Below, piece by piece: positions 1 to 11,870 of a stretch of DNA of 64,000 nucleotides (positions are counted from its first letter, which is position 1; every line of letters begins with the position of its first letter). Under the pieces are notes generated by a model. It was not told the origin of the DNA. It searched no databases and was given only the letters and a program-made list of their open reading frames with translations. The stretch comes from Nereocystis luetkeana (lineage: Eukaryota > Sar > Phaeophyceae > Laminariales > Laminariaceae), in NCBI GenBank assembly GCA_031213475.1, contig JARUPZ010000034.1, positions 124,001-188,000 on the forward strand, in the 5' to 3' direction. Position numbers and translations under genes: made by a program.

Positions 1-2189
1 CGGGCCAATTCATTACATCTCATAGTTTTCGCGGGCCGGGTCGGGTCAGCTGACCCAACCCGACCCGATCCGTGAGGTTTGACCTGAGCCGCGAAAGCCC
101 TGAAAAAAGGACCGACAACTTTCTCTCGTGAGTCGTATCATACGAATCGAGGGGCTATGCGATACCTGGTACCAGGTACCACGTAATCGTATATCGTATG
201 CCTTGGTACGTACTCCGTCGTACTAAAGGCAAATATGTCAGGAGGCATGTCAAGCAACGCAAAACGTGCGCAGTAGGGGTGTGAGGGCCGAGGGTGCACA
301 CTAAAACCTACCAGGTATACAGTACCTGGTATAGTCGTTTGGTGTCAGAGGGGCATGCCAAGGCAAAGTTACTGTCTGTAAAGGGGTGAAAGTGCTATCT
401 CCTGCTATCTTTGACCAAAGGTGTGCTCAAGTACCGTACGTACTGCTGTGTTGCTTTCCGGTAGGCAGCAACATCATCTGATATCACCAGCTGGCCAGTT
501 GGCAATATCAACACTTTCATCTCTGCGAGTCTCTGCTCTCTGCTGTGTTTGTTCCACAATCCACAAGAAAACAGCACCCGTCCCGCTACACGACGTCGGG
601 ACTTCATCGAATACATGCATCCATAACGTGTAGTTAATGTTGGTAATATCGTTGACACGCACCTGGAGGTCCTTGCGGAAACCTCTGTCAAGCCCAAGTG
701 TCCAAGCGCTCACCCCTCACCGCCACCTCCGAGAATGCTCGAGCAATACGAAGAGCAATACCGTACGTACGTGAGCGTGCGAAGCGCGGATTGGTTTATA
801 AAGATATTAAGCGTTTCTTCCACGGGAAATATGGTGTGGTTTCCCCGCCCTCTGCTGTGCTTCTCCCCGCTCTCTGACGACTCTGACATTGGTATTCAGC
901 GTGCGCACGCTACTCATCTTCCATCCACGGATACTAGGTGAGAGTTTCAGCCGGGGTGCGCATTCGTTTTTGTTGGTTGTATGTACCATAGCACGCTCAA
1001 ACACTTTCGGCGTAGTGGCCCGTCACAGCAACTGCCACATGGATGCATTCTGAGTACGTATCCTACATGTCCGTACACAGGGTAGTTCTGACGGCCTCAA
1101 AGTTCAATCCTGGCACGTCTAGGCAGGCTTTCTAAGCAAACGAGTTACAGGTATTCGTTGCTAGTTGAGTGTATTGCTGGTAACAGTATAGCTGTACGAG
1201 GTGTACGACGAGCAGGTCAACGTTGCATATCTGTGTGTGGTTCCCCCAGCCGCGCAGGGCAGTGTAGATATTTTAATACTCTGGCTTGAACGTCCGAGAT
1301 AATCATGTGTCGATGATTCAGACAATTCAGACAAGATGTCCTACCAGGTACATGATACACAACCGCAGTACAGCAGAGCAAGCAGGAGTTTGCTGTCGTG
1401 CTGGCGTACAATCGCAGTGTTGCTACAGCAGAGCAAGGCAGGCAACAGGTGTATAGATAACCTACGCAATTATCAGGGACGTGGTATCATAACTGTGCTG
1501 CACCTTTTTGTGTCAGACAGTCCAGGAAGGGATGGCGATCGTTGATATTCGTGTGGTAGTAAGGTTCGATTGCTCCTTTTTTCACTGCATATCCGCGAGT
1601 CTTCACTCTGACAGCATTCCAGATAGCAGGCAGGTGTGTTCCTCTTTCGTTTTCACGACTACCGTGCGTTTCGTACGGTGCAGGCAGCACTTCAGACAGC
1701 ATCCGCTGTAGTCAGCAGCCACGAGTTGGTTAGTGGTGGGAACGGGGGTACTCTATGTTATAGTTGAGAGGATATACCCGCGGCCATGTTAGTTCAGTTT
1801 GCATATCAAGGTATTGGTTTTAGCTCGTGTGCGCTTTCTTCGTCTAGTGTATTTTGAGGCAGCCGAATTTTTCGATTTTTTTGTTTTTCGGATCTTCCAC
1901 GGACTCCTTCGTCAGAGAGTTAATGTGAGAACAACAACAACAGTGGTGCAGCACTATCCGTTGGCTTGCCATAGCGATCTCTGGGGCCAAATACGGCATC
2001 AAACCAACAAACGACTGCTATAAATAGCCGATGGTGTTAACGGCAAAGTGCGGTCCATGGCGTTGAGTGCCCGATCCCCTCCATGCGTGTCAATGCTCGA
2101 TCCATTAGAGTCTGAGAGTACTTTCTACGCTAATAACAGATCCCCTATGATACGTACGCACCGCCTGCCAGTACGAGAACAGAGCAGAT
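1..2189. other. Intergenic, no supported gene
   Basis: Only short overlapping open frames on both strands; none has coding-like composition, recognisable motifs or splice-phase partners. An imperfect dyad lies at 38-66, with a perfect 14-bp palindrome GGGTCAGCTGACCC at its core. Paired TACCTGGTA/TACCAGGTA words occur at 163-178 and 309-331, and one at 1342. Nothing else is evident. Confidence 0.6.
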
Positions 2190-2545
2190 ACAGGATAATG
2201 TAGTGCCCTCATTACACTGCTGTGGTACAATTCGAATTCTACTTGTGTTTGAGTCCTGGGTTCGAGCCCCAGGTGGGTCGGACATTTGACTTTATTTGCA
2301 AAAATAAAAATAAAAAGGATTCAATTGTTGAGAGCGCCTTGCAGCGTGGGTAGGCACAATTCGATGCGAGTCGACGAGGGAACAAAAGGCTGAAATCTTC
2401 TCGCGATAAAAATGAAGGCACGTACCGTAGCGGGAAGGGGGTGGAAGAGCCTGCTATGTGACCCCGGATCTGAGTTACGAGTTGGAAGGAGAGAGAGAAG
2501 AAGATGTGCGAAGATAATAAATGGGATGAGCAAAATTCACCTCCT
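2190..2545 (+). mobile_element. SINE-like element, copy 1 (tRNA-derived head)
   Basis: The stretch CTGGGTTCGAGCCCCAG around 2257-2272 is a perfect tRNA T-arm: a 5-bp stem, a 7-base loop and a B-box match. It is followed by an AT-rich stretch and then a body shared with copies near 10.6, 22.1, 40.2, 45.8 and 52.1 kb (a TCGACGAG-type word, then a GGCACGTACCG-type word, then TGTGACC). No matching 5' acceptor stem is present, so this is not a working tRNA. The element boundaries are approximate. Confidence 0.5.
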
Positions 2546-2709
2546 GGTACATTACACAACAGTAGTACGTACTTCGTATCTACTCTACACTTCGGATTAA
2601 AGAGGGCGTGGCTAGGCCCCCAGATCGGCTTTGTAGGATAAGCGGGGGCTACAACAGTAGATGCGCAATTGCCACCTGCGACTACCGTAGCTGTAGTACC
2701 GGTTCTTTT

Positions 2710-3225
2710 GGGAGGGCTGTCCTCAGGGTACCTGATGTACTGAATGGGCTGAGTCCCACTAGTCCTCCGAGTATCTGAGGGTCCCAAAGGACTGAGTCCC
2801 ACCAGTCCTCCGGGTGCCTGGGGACCTGAAAAGACTGAGTCCAACCAGTCCTCAGGGTACCTGGGGACCTGGAAGGAATGAGTCTTACCAATCCTCAGGG
2901 TACATGGGAGCCTCAAAAGACTGAGCCCCACCAGTCCTCAGGGTACCTGGGGGGCTGAAAGGGCTGGTCCCACCGTCCTCAGAGTAGCTGGGGGGCTGAA
3001 AGGACTGGGTCCCACCAGTTCGAAGAGTACCTGAGGGCCTGAAAAATCTGCGTCCGACAAGTCTTCAGGGTATCTGGGGGCCTGAAAGAACTGAGTCCCA
3101 CCAGTCCTCAGAGTATCCGGGGGCCTGAAAGGACTGAATCCCACCAATCCTTAGGGTACGAGAAGACAAAAAGACTGGTACCCGGAGGACTGGTACTCTG
3201 GCGACCTTTGAAAATATACTCTACT
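2710..3225. repeat. 43-bp minisatellite
   Basis: The word AGTCCTC(A/C) recurs at 2761, 2804, 2847, 2890 (as AATCCTC) and 2933, exactly every 43 bp. It continues in degenerate form to about 3200, giving roughly 11 units. Each unit contains GGGTACCTGGG and GACTGAGTCCCACC. A 230-codon open frame on the minus strand runs through it, but the period is not a multiple of three, so that frame is a by-product of the repeat and not a protein gene. Confidence 0.85.
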
Positions 3226-3794
3226 AGGGAATAAAAAGCCCTCCCGCCCCCACGGCGGTCGAACCAGATTCCTGTAGATAATATAGGAGCTATAGTAGGT
3301 GAGCCAATACGTACATAGGATGGGCATTAGTTGTGGCCCCGTGCTTTAAATTAATAAAAACCACTTTGTAAGTCACTTTATGTAGGACCCTAATAAGCGT
3401 TAAAATTATGAATTGTGCAACGTTTATTTGATATGCTTGCTCCCTCTCTGGAATCTCACACTGCCACTTTATTAGTCGTTGGTTGCAGCAGTACGATGCA
3501 ATACAATCTGCGAGTAATACGATTTAATCGAGAGGATGAAGTATGTTCAATCGAGGTGTCAGAACAGAGATCAGACGACCGTGCTGGTAGGATAATGAAA
3601 TGAAAACGACGTCTAACTTACTCAATCACAAACACGAGGATGATGGAGACGGCAGCAGCTGTGGTAACGCAAAATGTAAATGCCGTACGAGACGTATCCG
3701 AAGAACGGCTGCAATTATGGTTTGATCGACAAGATTGTGCCGGATTGGGTCGTCCTGAGCAAAGGCCAGACGATGCTCGTAAGATATCAATGTG

Positions 3795-4390
3795 GGAAGG
3801 TGCAGATAGATGCTCCGAGTACCTTGGAGTAAAGTAACGAGTATCGGAGATAAATTTCTTCAGGTAATTCGTGTACTCGGAGTATTTCAGGGCTCGATAC
3901 TCCGGTATATTGCTCGTACTCGGAGTATTTCGGGTATGATCACTCTCAATATTGCTTGTACTCGGAGTATTTTGGGGTTCGATACCCTGAAATACTGCTG
4001 TACTCCGAGTATTTTGGAGTTCATTACTCTGGAATACTCGGAGTATTTCAGGGTTTCATATTCCGAGGTACGAGTAATACTCGGAGTATTTCAGGGTTTT
4101 ATACTCTAAGGTACTCCGGGATAGAGTGTTACTCGGAGTATTTTACTCGGATGATGAAGTATTCCTGGGTTCAATACTCGCGATACTCGGAGTACTCCGA
4201 GTAATTTAGATGTTTGTACTCCGGGCACTGCTTGTACTCGAGTATAAGTACTGCTTATACTCCCAGTACTCGGAGGTTTTGGCCCTTCAGTACTTCTCAT
4301 ACTGGAAGTACTCCGAGTATTTAGGCCACCAGTACTCTAATACTCGGAGTACTCGGAGTACGAAAATATCTCGATACTCTGAGTTACTAC
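3795..4390. repeat. Degenerate TACTCGGAGTA array (array 1)
   Basis: Dense irregular repetition of the near-palindromic word TACTCGGAGTA, each usually followed by TTTCRGGGTT. Spacing varies from about 20 to 45 bp. The open frames here (rich in YSEYFGV and similar) are translations of the repeat. Related arrays with TACTCGCAGTA occur at 6.0-6.75 kb and 11.3-11.9 kb. Confidence 0.85.
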
Positions 4391-6000
4391 CGAGAAATCG
4401 AACGCTTTCGAGCCGCAAGCAATGTCGGTACAACCCCCAAAAACCGTCAAACCGGCTGCTGCACAGGTGATATAGGGCGAGTTTTGACGTCGTGAAAAGC
4501 TGTTTTGGATCATTGTAACCCTTACTGATATCAAAGTAGTAGTGGAGCTCGAGCAGGGTGCCAGCAACAGCATCATACGATGGCGAAACAACAGAAGGAG
4601 GAGCAGCAGCAGCAGCAGCAGCGTCAAGCCGAGTGGTAAAAATCGACGGGGATCAAACGAAGCCGGCACGAGCAAATGTGAACCGACAGTGGATGACGAA
4701 CAGCGCATAGGCGTCATACATCCGCTCGTTCTAGGAGAGCCAACGTCTTTCGCACCGTGTAGGCGGTTTGTGTTGTCTCACCACAGGTGCTGCAGACAGG
4801 CTTCTTCCTTCCGCTGCTGTATGCAGTTGAGTTGTCTTTGCTCGGGGCAAGGTCTTCGTGCCGAAACTCATCGTCATCAACACGGGCCATCAACAACGCG
4901 GTGTAGTGAGCGTCGCTTCTCATCCTCTCTATACGGGAGGTGTCGGTTGGTTAATATTGCGGGTTTTCGATACGTAACGGCAAAGTACGATCTCGACCAA
5001 CAACGCGGCGGGATAAACAGATACGTTCTCGTGTCAAGCGTGCATGATTGTGTGTGTACAGCAGTGTGCTGCGGTAGAAGGAGATAGGGAGAATGATTAG
5101 GAAATTGGGTGTTGTTGCAGAGCTTATAGAGGAAGGTAGTGCTTTGTTGTCTGCAGCAGTCCACAGCGCGGCGTGTGTAGTGTACAAAAGACGACAGAGA
5201 GGATTGCGTGAACCCCTCGGTAGCTCGAAAGACTTTTATTTCGATGGACTTCGGGTGAAGCGGCGGTAGATGACGAGGACCGGATGTTCAAAGCGCAGGA
5301 GGGCAGGAACACATGCGTGTTTCCAAGATGACGTCGCAAAGGACAAGCTCTTGGAACGTTGCACGAAGGCAGCTTGCAAAAGGTGATTTCGGAGTATGTG
5401 AGATACAATGTTTTACACGTTGTTGCACGAAGGGAGCTTAAAGAAGTTGAAAGTACGTGAGGTATATATTTTTTCAACAAGTTGGTATTAGAGTAAATAC
5501 TATGATGAAGTTATAAATTGGGCATCACGCTGTCTATATAATTAATAGATTACAAGGTTCTCCTCCGGGAGGTGCGTAGGGGAGTGGCGCAAAAGAGCAA
5601 AATAATACTCGTTCGTATGAAATCCTGCACACCTGATTAGAACTACTAGCTGTATCCACCCATCATTAACGTGAAGGACACACACGCATATTTTTGAGGA
5701 CAGACTATACTGTTTGCGGAATTAGTGTGAGATCATTATTCTACAATAATACCATGTAAATAGGGTACCGGTAAGTGGATATTGATCCTGAACAGATGAC
5801 TCGCGCGATAAGTTCAATGTATGCGGCGTAAACGTACGCACAAATAAGTTGCCTGAGGTCGAGGTTGCGCATAATATTTAGTGACCGGCAGAGTAAGATG
5901 CAGCAAATACGATATATATCCCCACAAAATAAATGTTCCTTGGCGCTCAGGGGAACATAAAGGTTTCACAGATAAATGCTCGAGAATAAATCGTAGTCCG
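4391..6000. other. Intergenic; one long but unconvincing open frame
   Basis: A 181-codon frame lies on the plus strand at 4542-5087. It starts with a serine run encoded by AGC repeats, then turns basic and cysteine-rich with no recognisable domain. On the opposite strand, 4714-4923 encodes a frame with a CSTCG motif that could equally be a relic of a coding sequence. Neither has splice partners. The rest of the stretch shows nothing. Confidence 0.4.
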
Positions 6001-6760
6001 AGTATTGAGAGTGTTAAGAGTACTGGCGGCCAAAATATATTACGAGTACTGAGAAGGCCCAAATACTGAGAGTAAGATTATGAGCAGGACCGAACCCCGA
6101 GAGCACAGGCAAGTATGTACCCGCAGTATCAAAACAGTATTCCTCGCAGTGGATAACATCTCAAAATACCGTCATTGCTCTAAGTACTCGAGTTGTCCCC
6201 AGCGAAAATAATTTGCTTCAACTCCCACTCGTGGGACTATCTGGGAGTGCTATGTGCCAAACAATGGGCCTGATAATTTGTCGACACGGTGCACAGACGG
6301 TAGAAGTATACGTATGGGCCTGATAATTTGTCGACACGGTGCACAGACGGTAGAATTATACGTATGGGCCTGATAATTTGTCGACACGGTGCACAGACGG
6401 TAGAAGTACACGTCATACTCGAAGTATATACTGGGCATATTGAAGGTATTTCGGAATTTACCGCGAGTGCTTGCAGAAGCAGTATTACGAACGTTACCAA
6501 CGAACGAAATAGTGCTAGAAGACTGCCAGGTATATATATAATATTACTCGCAGTACCCGTGGCACAGAACCCCGAGATACTTGCAGCACAGCAGGCAGTA
6601 TCCACGACAGCAGCAGTAGCGAGAGCCCCGAAATAGTGCGAGCCCGAAAGTATACGCAGTAGTATCTGAAGTAGCACAGAACCTCAAAATACTGCGAGTA
6701 CTCGCAGTACCTGGAGGATAAAACCCCCGAAATACTGAGTGGAGTGTGGGACTACAGCAG
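6001..6760. repeat. Degenerate TACTCGCAGTA array (array 2)
   Basis: Irregular repetition of TACTCGCAGTA-like words with ACCCCGAGA or CCCGAAATA between them. It appears to be the same family as array 1, read in the opposite sense. It encloses a clean 50-bp tandem triplication at 6264-6413. Confidence 0.7.
6264..6413. repeat. Three nearly exact tandem copies of a 50-bp unit
   Basis: The unit beginning ATGGGCCTGATAATTTG starts at 6264, 6314 and 6364. Copies differ by only one or two bases, so the expansion is recent compared with the degenerate arrays around it. Confidence 0.95.
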
Positions 6761-6952
6761 CATTTTTCTCGAACATACGTTGCTTTACTCCTGATTATTG
6801 GGAGTAGCTGTGAAATGTTGAGGTATGAACGCATGCCACACGTAAGCGCGCCCAAACTCTTTGCCTTGGGTAAAAACGCACAACTTGTATTATACCATAC
6901 GTTCAGAAAAGCAAGGTGGATGTACTGGTACAAAAAAAGTCAACAGTGCAAA

Positions 6953-7024
6953 AGAAAAAAAACGTAGATGCTGGGAATCGAACCTCCGAAACACATGTTT
7001 GAATGACAGCAGTATGACACCTAC
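6953..7024 (-). other. tRNA-like relic with Pol III-type 3' end
   Basis: On the minus strand the B-box-like GGTTCGATTCC is followed by CAGCATCTACG and then a T-rich run, as in a Pol III terminator. A GTAGGTG segment 62 nt from the 3' end can pair with CATCTAC as an acceptor stem (one G-U). The T-arm stem does not pair properly and the body is about 10 nt too short, so this is more likely a tRNA pseudogene or a SINE fragment than a working tRNA. Confidence 0.3.
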
Positions 7025-8600
7025 TGTACGCTAGAGCAGTGCTCGCACAGCTTGCACGTCGTGTTTTATGCAATCTAAAACACGTTGCAGGATCTCCTAC
7101 AGCAGTAGAGTAGCTTGTGCAGGTACGACTGCGTCTACAGCAGTATTGCTGTGAAATGCCATGTGGTCTGATACCTGTGTACGAGAGCAGAAGATACGCG
7201 TGCTGCGACAAAGGAACGTACGTGTACTGATCCCCTTTCAGCTGGCTCTAGGATCTACCGGTCAGCAGTGTACGGCACACTGCAGTCACTAACTACTACT
7301 GTCAGTATGTTTTGTACGAACGCTGCAGTATGTACACGATGCTTGTACCTGCAGTATGTACACGATGCTTGTACGAACGATTGTTTTTTGTTGTACTCGA
7401 GTCGACGAACATGTCGGGGATGATCGGTACCGAGCAAAAAATGTCGGTCACACATTGCGGAAGGTACGCGTGCATAGGTCAATGCCGCTGACAACAACAA
7501 CGAACACTACAGTAGTACAGAGCGTACAGCGCGGATCTTCCACACGCGCATAGTACCCTGCCTGCTGCTGCCGTTGGCGCACTGTACTGAGCACAGGTGG
7601 AACGGTGTGGCAATGTTGGATCACACACAGGAATATGCGCAGTACGATCATCGATACGCGCAAGGTGTGCCCACTGCTGCTGCTGCTGCTGGGCAGCAGG
7701 GTTGTGGTGCTGTAAGAAGCTGGAGGTAAGCACGCTCTGTGGACTGTTGCTATTGTCGTCTGGGCGGTGGTCCGGGCTCCGTGCAACAACACCAAAAATT
7801 GTACATGGATGTACGTCGGCCTGGGTACATACGTGTGAAAACAAAACTGGCAGACGGTGGAATACTCCGACAAACAACCAGCCTCAGCAACACTGCGTAC
7901 ATGGGTGTGTCGCACACACACGGCGTGTGGGCGGCAGCATTGGAATGATGGGATCTGTGCATGCGTGTGGGCGGCAGCGTTGGAACGATGGGATCTGTGC
8001 ATGTTGTCTGTTATGTACCTGGTATATGTCTGAGCAGTGTGCTCACAGCTCAAGAGAGCCTAGGGGAGAAAACAGACAACATTAACATTTAACGATACGC
8101 ACGTACGAAATGAGGCCTCTCGTACTGAAACCATGGACATCGTCTTATCCACTCCCGCCGGAAAAAAAACTTTGAGCGCCCGCCACGCGCTCCAGAGTGC
8201 ACGGGTGGCGCCGAGACCTCGACCAATGTGTCCGGCCGGGCTTCATGTGTCCGAGTATTACTGTTTTGCCGAAAAGTGCTCGTACGAAGAGAAAAGTTGG
8301 CAAAAGTGCGAAAAATTGACAAACGTACGTATACATAGGTTCATTCTTTTCGGAGAGCGTTTTTTCCATAATTTCCAAAGTTTGGAAATAATTGAAGATA
8401 TGTATCAATGTACGGAGGCATTCTGTCACTATTCGTGAAATTCTCCAGAACCCAACATATCAAGTTCGTTAACATTCCAATATTTGGAAAAAAAAAAACA
8501 GGAAAATATGGAAGATTGAAAAATTGCGCGAAAAAAATGTCGAAAAATTGGGGGAAAAAGCTCTCCGATATGAATGACCCATATATGGGGGTTATGGTTC
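7025..8600. other. Intergenic with short duplications, no supported gene
   Basis: There is a 26-bp direct repeat at 7323-7374, a CTG run near 7676-7692 and a 40-bp direct repeat (unit starting GCGTGTGGGCGGCAGC) at 7923-8003. Open frames of 162 and 201 codons on opposite strands overlap one another and are cysteine- or threonine-rich read-throughs of low-complexity DNA. From 8260 to 8600 the sequence becomes A/T-rich with GGAAA and AAAATT words. Confidence 0.6.
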
Positions 8601-8842
8601 ACCATCTCCTGCTGCAGTTCACATATTACGACCCACTAAAGATCGTGTACTGTGTCGGAAAGTAGTGTTAATGGAAAGTCACTATTAATAGTTATGATTA
8701 TTATTATGTTCGCCTTCCGATAATATAGCGTAGATGCCATTCCAATATATACCGAATATCCTCCCGTAATTCAGCAGTATTCCTCATACGCTTCTCTGCC
8801 AGCCGTTTCCCAATTACCATTGCTCACATCATTTCATCTTAG

Positions 8843-9178
8843 CTATACTTGTATATCCTTTTCCTCGTCAACATTCCACCCCCAGGTCATCGGCCGCATT
8901 CCTCCGGCTTCTTCTTCCCTCCCTCTAGCGGCCTGGCGGTCCCTCAGTGCTAGTTTATACCGATGCACTCGTCGCGAAATCGCGACCTCTGTAGTCACCG
9001 AGATGGTCTGGAAGAGGCGTTCTTTGCAGACGCCTTTCCGTGCCAGGGACGATCCGTCCGTCCCTCCGACAATACTTGCCGCCACCTGATCAATCAGATC
9101 GCTGCCTTCCTTTCCGAGGCGCCCAAAGCTTTCCACCGCGAGGGTGGCGAGTTTGTAGCTGCGCTCGTCGAAGGACAC
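8843..9178 (-). mobile_element. Retroelement relic: tail of a non-LTR-type reverse transcriptase ORF
   Basis: The minus-strand frame reads like the C-terminal tail that follows the reverse transcriptase domain in algal and other LINE-type ORFs. It has SFDERSYKLATLAVESFGRL, then LIDQVAAS, then KGVCKERLFQTISV and TEVAISRRVHRYK before a basic end. The catalytic domain is not visible. The flanking DNA up to about 9640 has coding-like composition on the same strand but cannot be assigned. The fragment is truncated at its 5' side. Family placement is by general resemblance only. Confidence 0.45.
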
Positions 9179-10059
9179 CTGTCCCGGACGAGCGTAGTGA
9201 CTGCGCTGACCTTGTGTTGCTGAATTACTGTACCAGGTATGTTATTGTATCGCGGAACAACAATGGATAGCACATCAATATACCGTCTGTGCTCTGGAGT
9301 TAAATAATTCGTGAACGGAAAGAAAACCAACTAACAAGCGAGAAACAAGGACGAGGTTGCTCGCAAAGGAGCGGCCACCCACGCTCCGGGATGGGCCCGT
9401 ACGGTCCGCGCACTTGCGGTAGCTGAGGCCCAATCACCCGAACCACCGTCATTAGGTTTCGGTAATCCTGCGGGCGGTGGTAATTTTTCCGCCAAGTCAT
9501 CGCCCTCTTGCTCCTGGGATGCTCCACTGCCGCTGCTGTTATCGGGGCGAAAGCCTGCGGAGCCTTCACTGTCGCTGCCGCTGTCCCAGTCCAGCGCCCG
9601 CGCCTTCGTGACTTCCGGAAAAATCGCCCCCCCGCGGGCATTTCCCTTTTACCGAGAGGCAGCGGCAGAAAGTCCGCCGCAGGGATCGCCCCTTCTCGTC
9701 TGCTCGCTTTTTGTGCTCAGCCGATACCTTGTGAGTGTGTTGCCGTGTGCGTGCCCCGTGTGATTGCGCTCGGCATGTGCGATGTGTTAGTGTGTGTGGG
9801 TGTTTTTCTAGGGCTTGCTATTAATAGAGGTATTGCACGGGCATAATGAACCGGGAATACGGATTACCCGCGGGTACCTGAAAACCGGTGGGTACGCGGG
9901 TACCTGATTGTCGACGACGCAATTACCACAGGCTCCGAAAACCCGCGGGTTTTGAGCTCGGACCCTCCCCGTCAAACGGGTCGGACCCGTCCAGGTACGC
10001 CACCGGATACACGGGTACTTTGAAATCAGGGTCCTATCTTTAGCGGGAACCCATTTTAC

Positions 10060-10600
10060 TATGCACAGCCTTGATTACGATTTCCCGTCTTCTCCTTCTT
10101 CTTCTTTCTTCCTTCTTGCTTTTTTACTTGTTTTTCTCTTCGTCTCCTTTCTTTCCCCCGTCGTCCTTTTTGCCTGTGCCGGCCTCCTATTCGTGTTGCC
10201 TCGTCAGTACACCACTTATTGTCACTTCCTCTTCAGCACCTATTGTTTTATTCTTGCTATATTACTGATATCCTTGAGTCGTTTGTATTATGTGTCATAT
10301 TTACTTTAGTTTTGTTGTATTTTTGTTTCCGGTCTGGCGTGTGTTGTTTGTGTTGTGTTTTCGTGCGTATCTGGTACGTCTGTACTTGACGTGCTTTGCT
10401 TTATGCTTTACATTGGTTCACTTGCGATTATATTGTATGGTTCTCTGTGTCTCGCAGTCTGCGACCACAGAACTTGCATCTCTCCAGTATAAATAACCGG
10501 GGTGGGCACTGGGTGTGCAGTTGTACAGCAGTAGTCGGATAGAAATAACTGTTTAATGTGAAGACAACACACACCACACTGCACTCCTGTACACTACACT
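10060..10600 (+). mobile_element. LTR-like dispersed repeat, copy 1
   Basis: A strongly pyrimidine-rich stretch (10060-10320) is followed by a conserved block: TTGCATCTCTCCAG, a TATAAAT-like box, CCGGGGTGGGCACTG and, further on, GTGAAGACAACACA. The same order of blocks recurs at 42270-42745. A TATA-like box and a pyrimidine-rich body in a repeat of about 500 bp suggest a solitary LTR, but terminal repeats and target duplications were not established. It is old and clearly diverged from the other copy. Confidence 0.35.
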
Positions 10601-10619
10601 ACTGCTGCTGTATTGTGAA

Positions 10620-10835
10620 CTACGCTATTCGACGGGAGTCGACGAGAGAATGGAGAGCTGAACTTTTATCACGCTAAAAATTCCCCCCAAGGCAACAACC
10701 GTAGTGGGAGGAGGGGAGAGGGGAGCGTAACCCTAACCCTAAGCTATGTGACCCAATGGTTGATCTGAGGTACGACTAGGAGGGAGGGAGTAAAAAAGGG
10801 CGAAGGCCATGAATGGGACGAAAACTAATTTAAAT
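10620..10835 (+). mobile_element. SINE-like element, copy 2 (body only)
   Basis: Shares with copy 1 the ordered words GAGTCGACGAG, GCTATGTGACC, TCTGAG(T/G)TACGA and GGGAGGGAG/GGAGAGAG. The tRNA-like head is not visible. Two telomere-like CCCTAA units lie inside it but are too few to mean anything. Confidence 0.4.
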
Positions 10836-10844
10836 ATTTATGTA

Positions 10845-10959
10845 CTACGGGGGAACATATTCAATAGGACCTACAGTACACAAGAAAACCTATACCCTGG
10901 TATATATATTCCTATTTTTACTAACCATAGTTGGTCTTATTTACTGTAGTCCACCGTAA
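10845..10959. mobile_element. MITE with TA target duplication, diverged copy
   Basis: Flanked by TA. It begins CTACGGGGG and ends CCACCGTAA, with the internal words AATAGGACCTACAGTACACA and TTTTTACTAAC shared with the two better-preserved copies at 49.33 and 52.73 kb. It is about 10 bp longer because of an extra segment containing CCTGGTATATAT. Confidence 0.65.
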
Positions 10960-11289
10960 TAGTATATTATAGCATCATCACCGATTACACTGACTGAAGG
11001 TTAGGCTGAGTGTGCTGAAATCGTAGCACCACTACTTACTGTCATGTTCGCTGGTGGTCAACTTTCACCAACTGGAGATATAATGGCGTACTACAGATGT
11101 ACCATCTTTCTTTGTTTCGTTGTCCCGAGCGGAGCTTGACAAGTTGTTACTGTTACTGCGGAAGGAGCGTTTCCCCCCGTAATCTCGAAGACGACACCGA
11201 CATGATCGGTGATAACCAGTTCGTTAGCGTGACTGTCGTCTGGCAGATTGTTGTTTTGCGCTGATCACGACGAAGCTATTAGTAGTACA

Positions 11290-11870
11290 GTTACAACACA
11301 GATGCTACCATTCCAGTACCTGGGAGTAAAGTATAGTAAATCCGAGAGAACGTATTGCAGGTACTTGTGCAGTCACAGTATTCGGACTTGATCTAATGCG
11401 GGACTAAGAGTACTCGCAGTATTTTGAGATTCTGTAATACGGATACTGCCATACTCGCAGTATTTCGGGGTCTAAAACTGTGGAATACTGCTCTATCATA
11501 CTCCAAGTATTTCAGGGTTCTGTACGGCGGGTACTGCCAAGGGTGCTGCCAGGCACTGCCAGTATTGTGCTCGGAATGCCGAAAAACTCCCAATATGCGC
11601 AATATACTCGGAGTATCAAGTGTACTTCGGCCATGTTTGCACCGTTTCGATATTCCCTATTTATTGCCCAAAGTATTCGCCGATGGTCCCCCTGGGGGGA
11701 GTTGGAGAACATTAATTTCGAGAGGGGGCGACTACTGCAGTACTTAAAAGTACGGGCAGCATTTCGGGAGTAGATACTGGAAGTACTCGCAGAATTTGCG
11801 GGTTCAATACTCTTGATATATACTCTTGAGTACTGCAAGTATTTCGCATGTTTGTACTGCGGGTACTGCT
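11290..11870. repeat. Degenerate TACTCGCAGTA array (array 3)
   Basis: Repeated TACTCGCAGTATTT(C/T)GGGG-like words at irregular spacing, the same family as the arrays at 3.8 and 6.0 kb. The open frames here are translations of the repeat. Confidence 0.7.

Noticed and set aside
2239-2931. 230-codon minus-strand open frame, the longest on that strand
   Set aside because: It runs through the 43-bp minisatellite, so its protein repeats are a by-product of the DNA repeat. The period is not a multiple of three and no domain is visible.
7448-8085. Overlapping open frames of 201 (minus) and 162 (plus) codons
   Set aside because: They overlap on opposite strands, are rich in Cys, Thr or Ser from CTG/CAG-type words, and have no splice partners or family features.
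10731-10742. Telomere-like CCCTAACCCTAA, also CTAACCCTAA near 12122
   Set aside because: Only one or two units at each place, inside other repeats; far too few to be an interstitial telomere tract.
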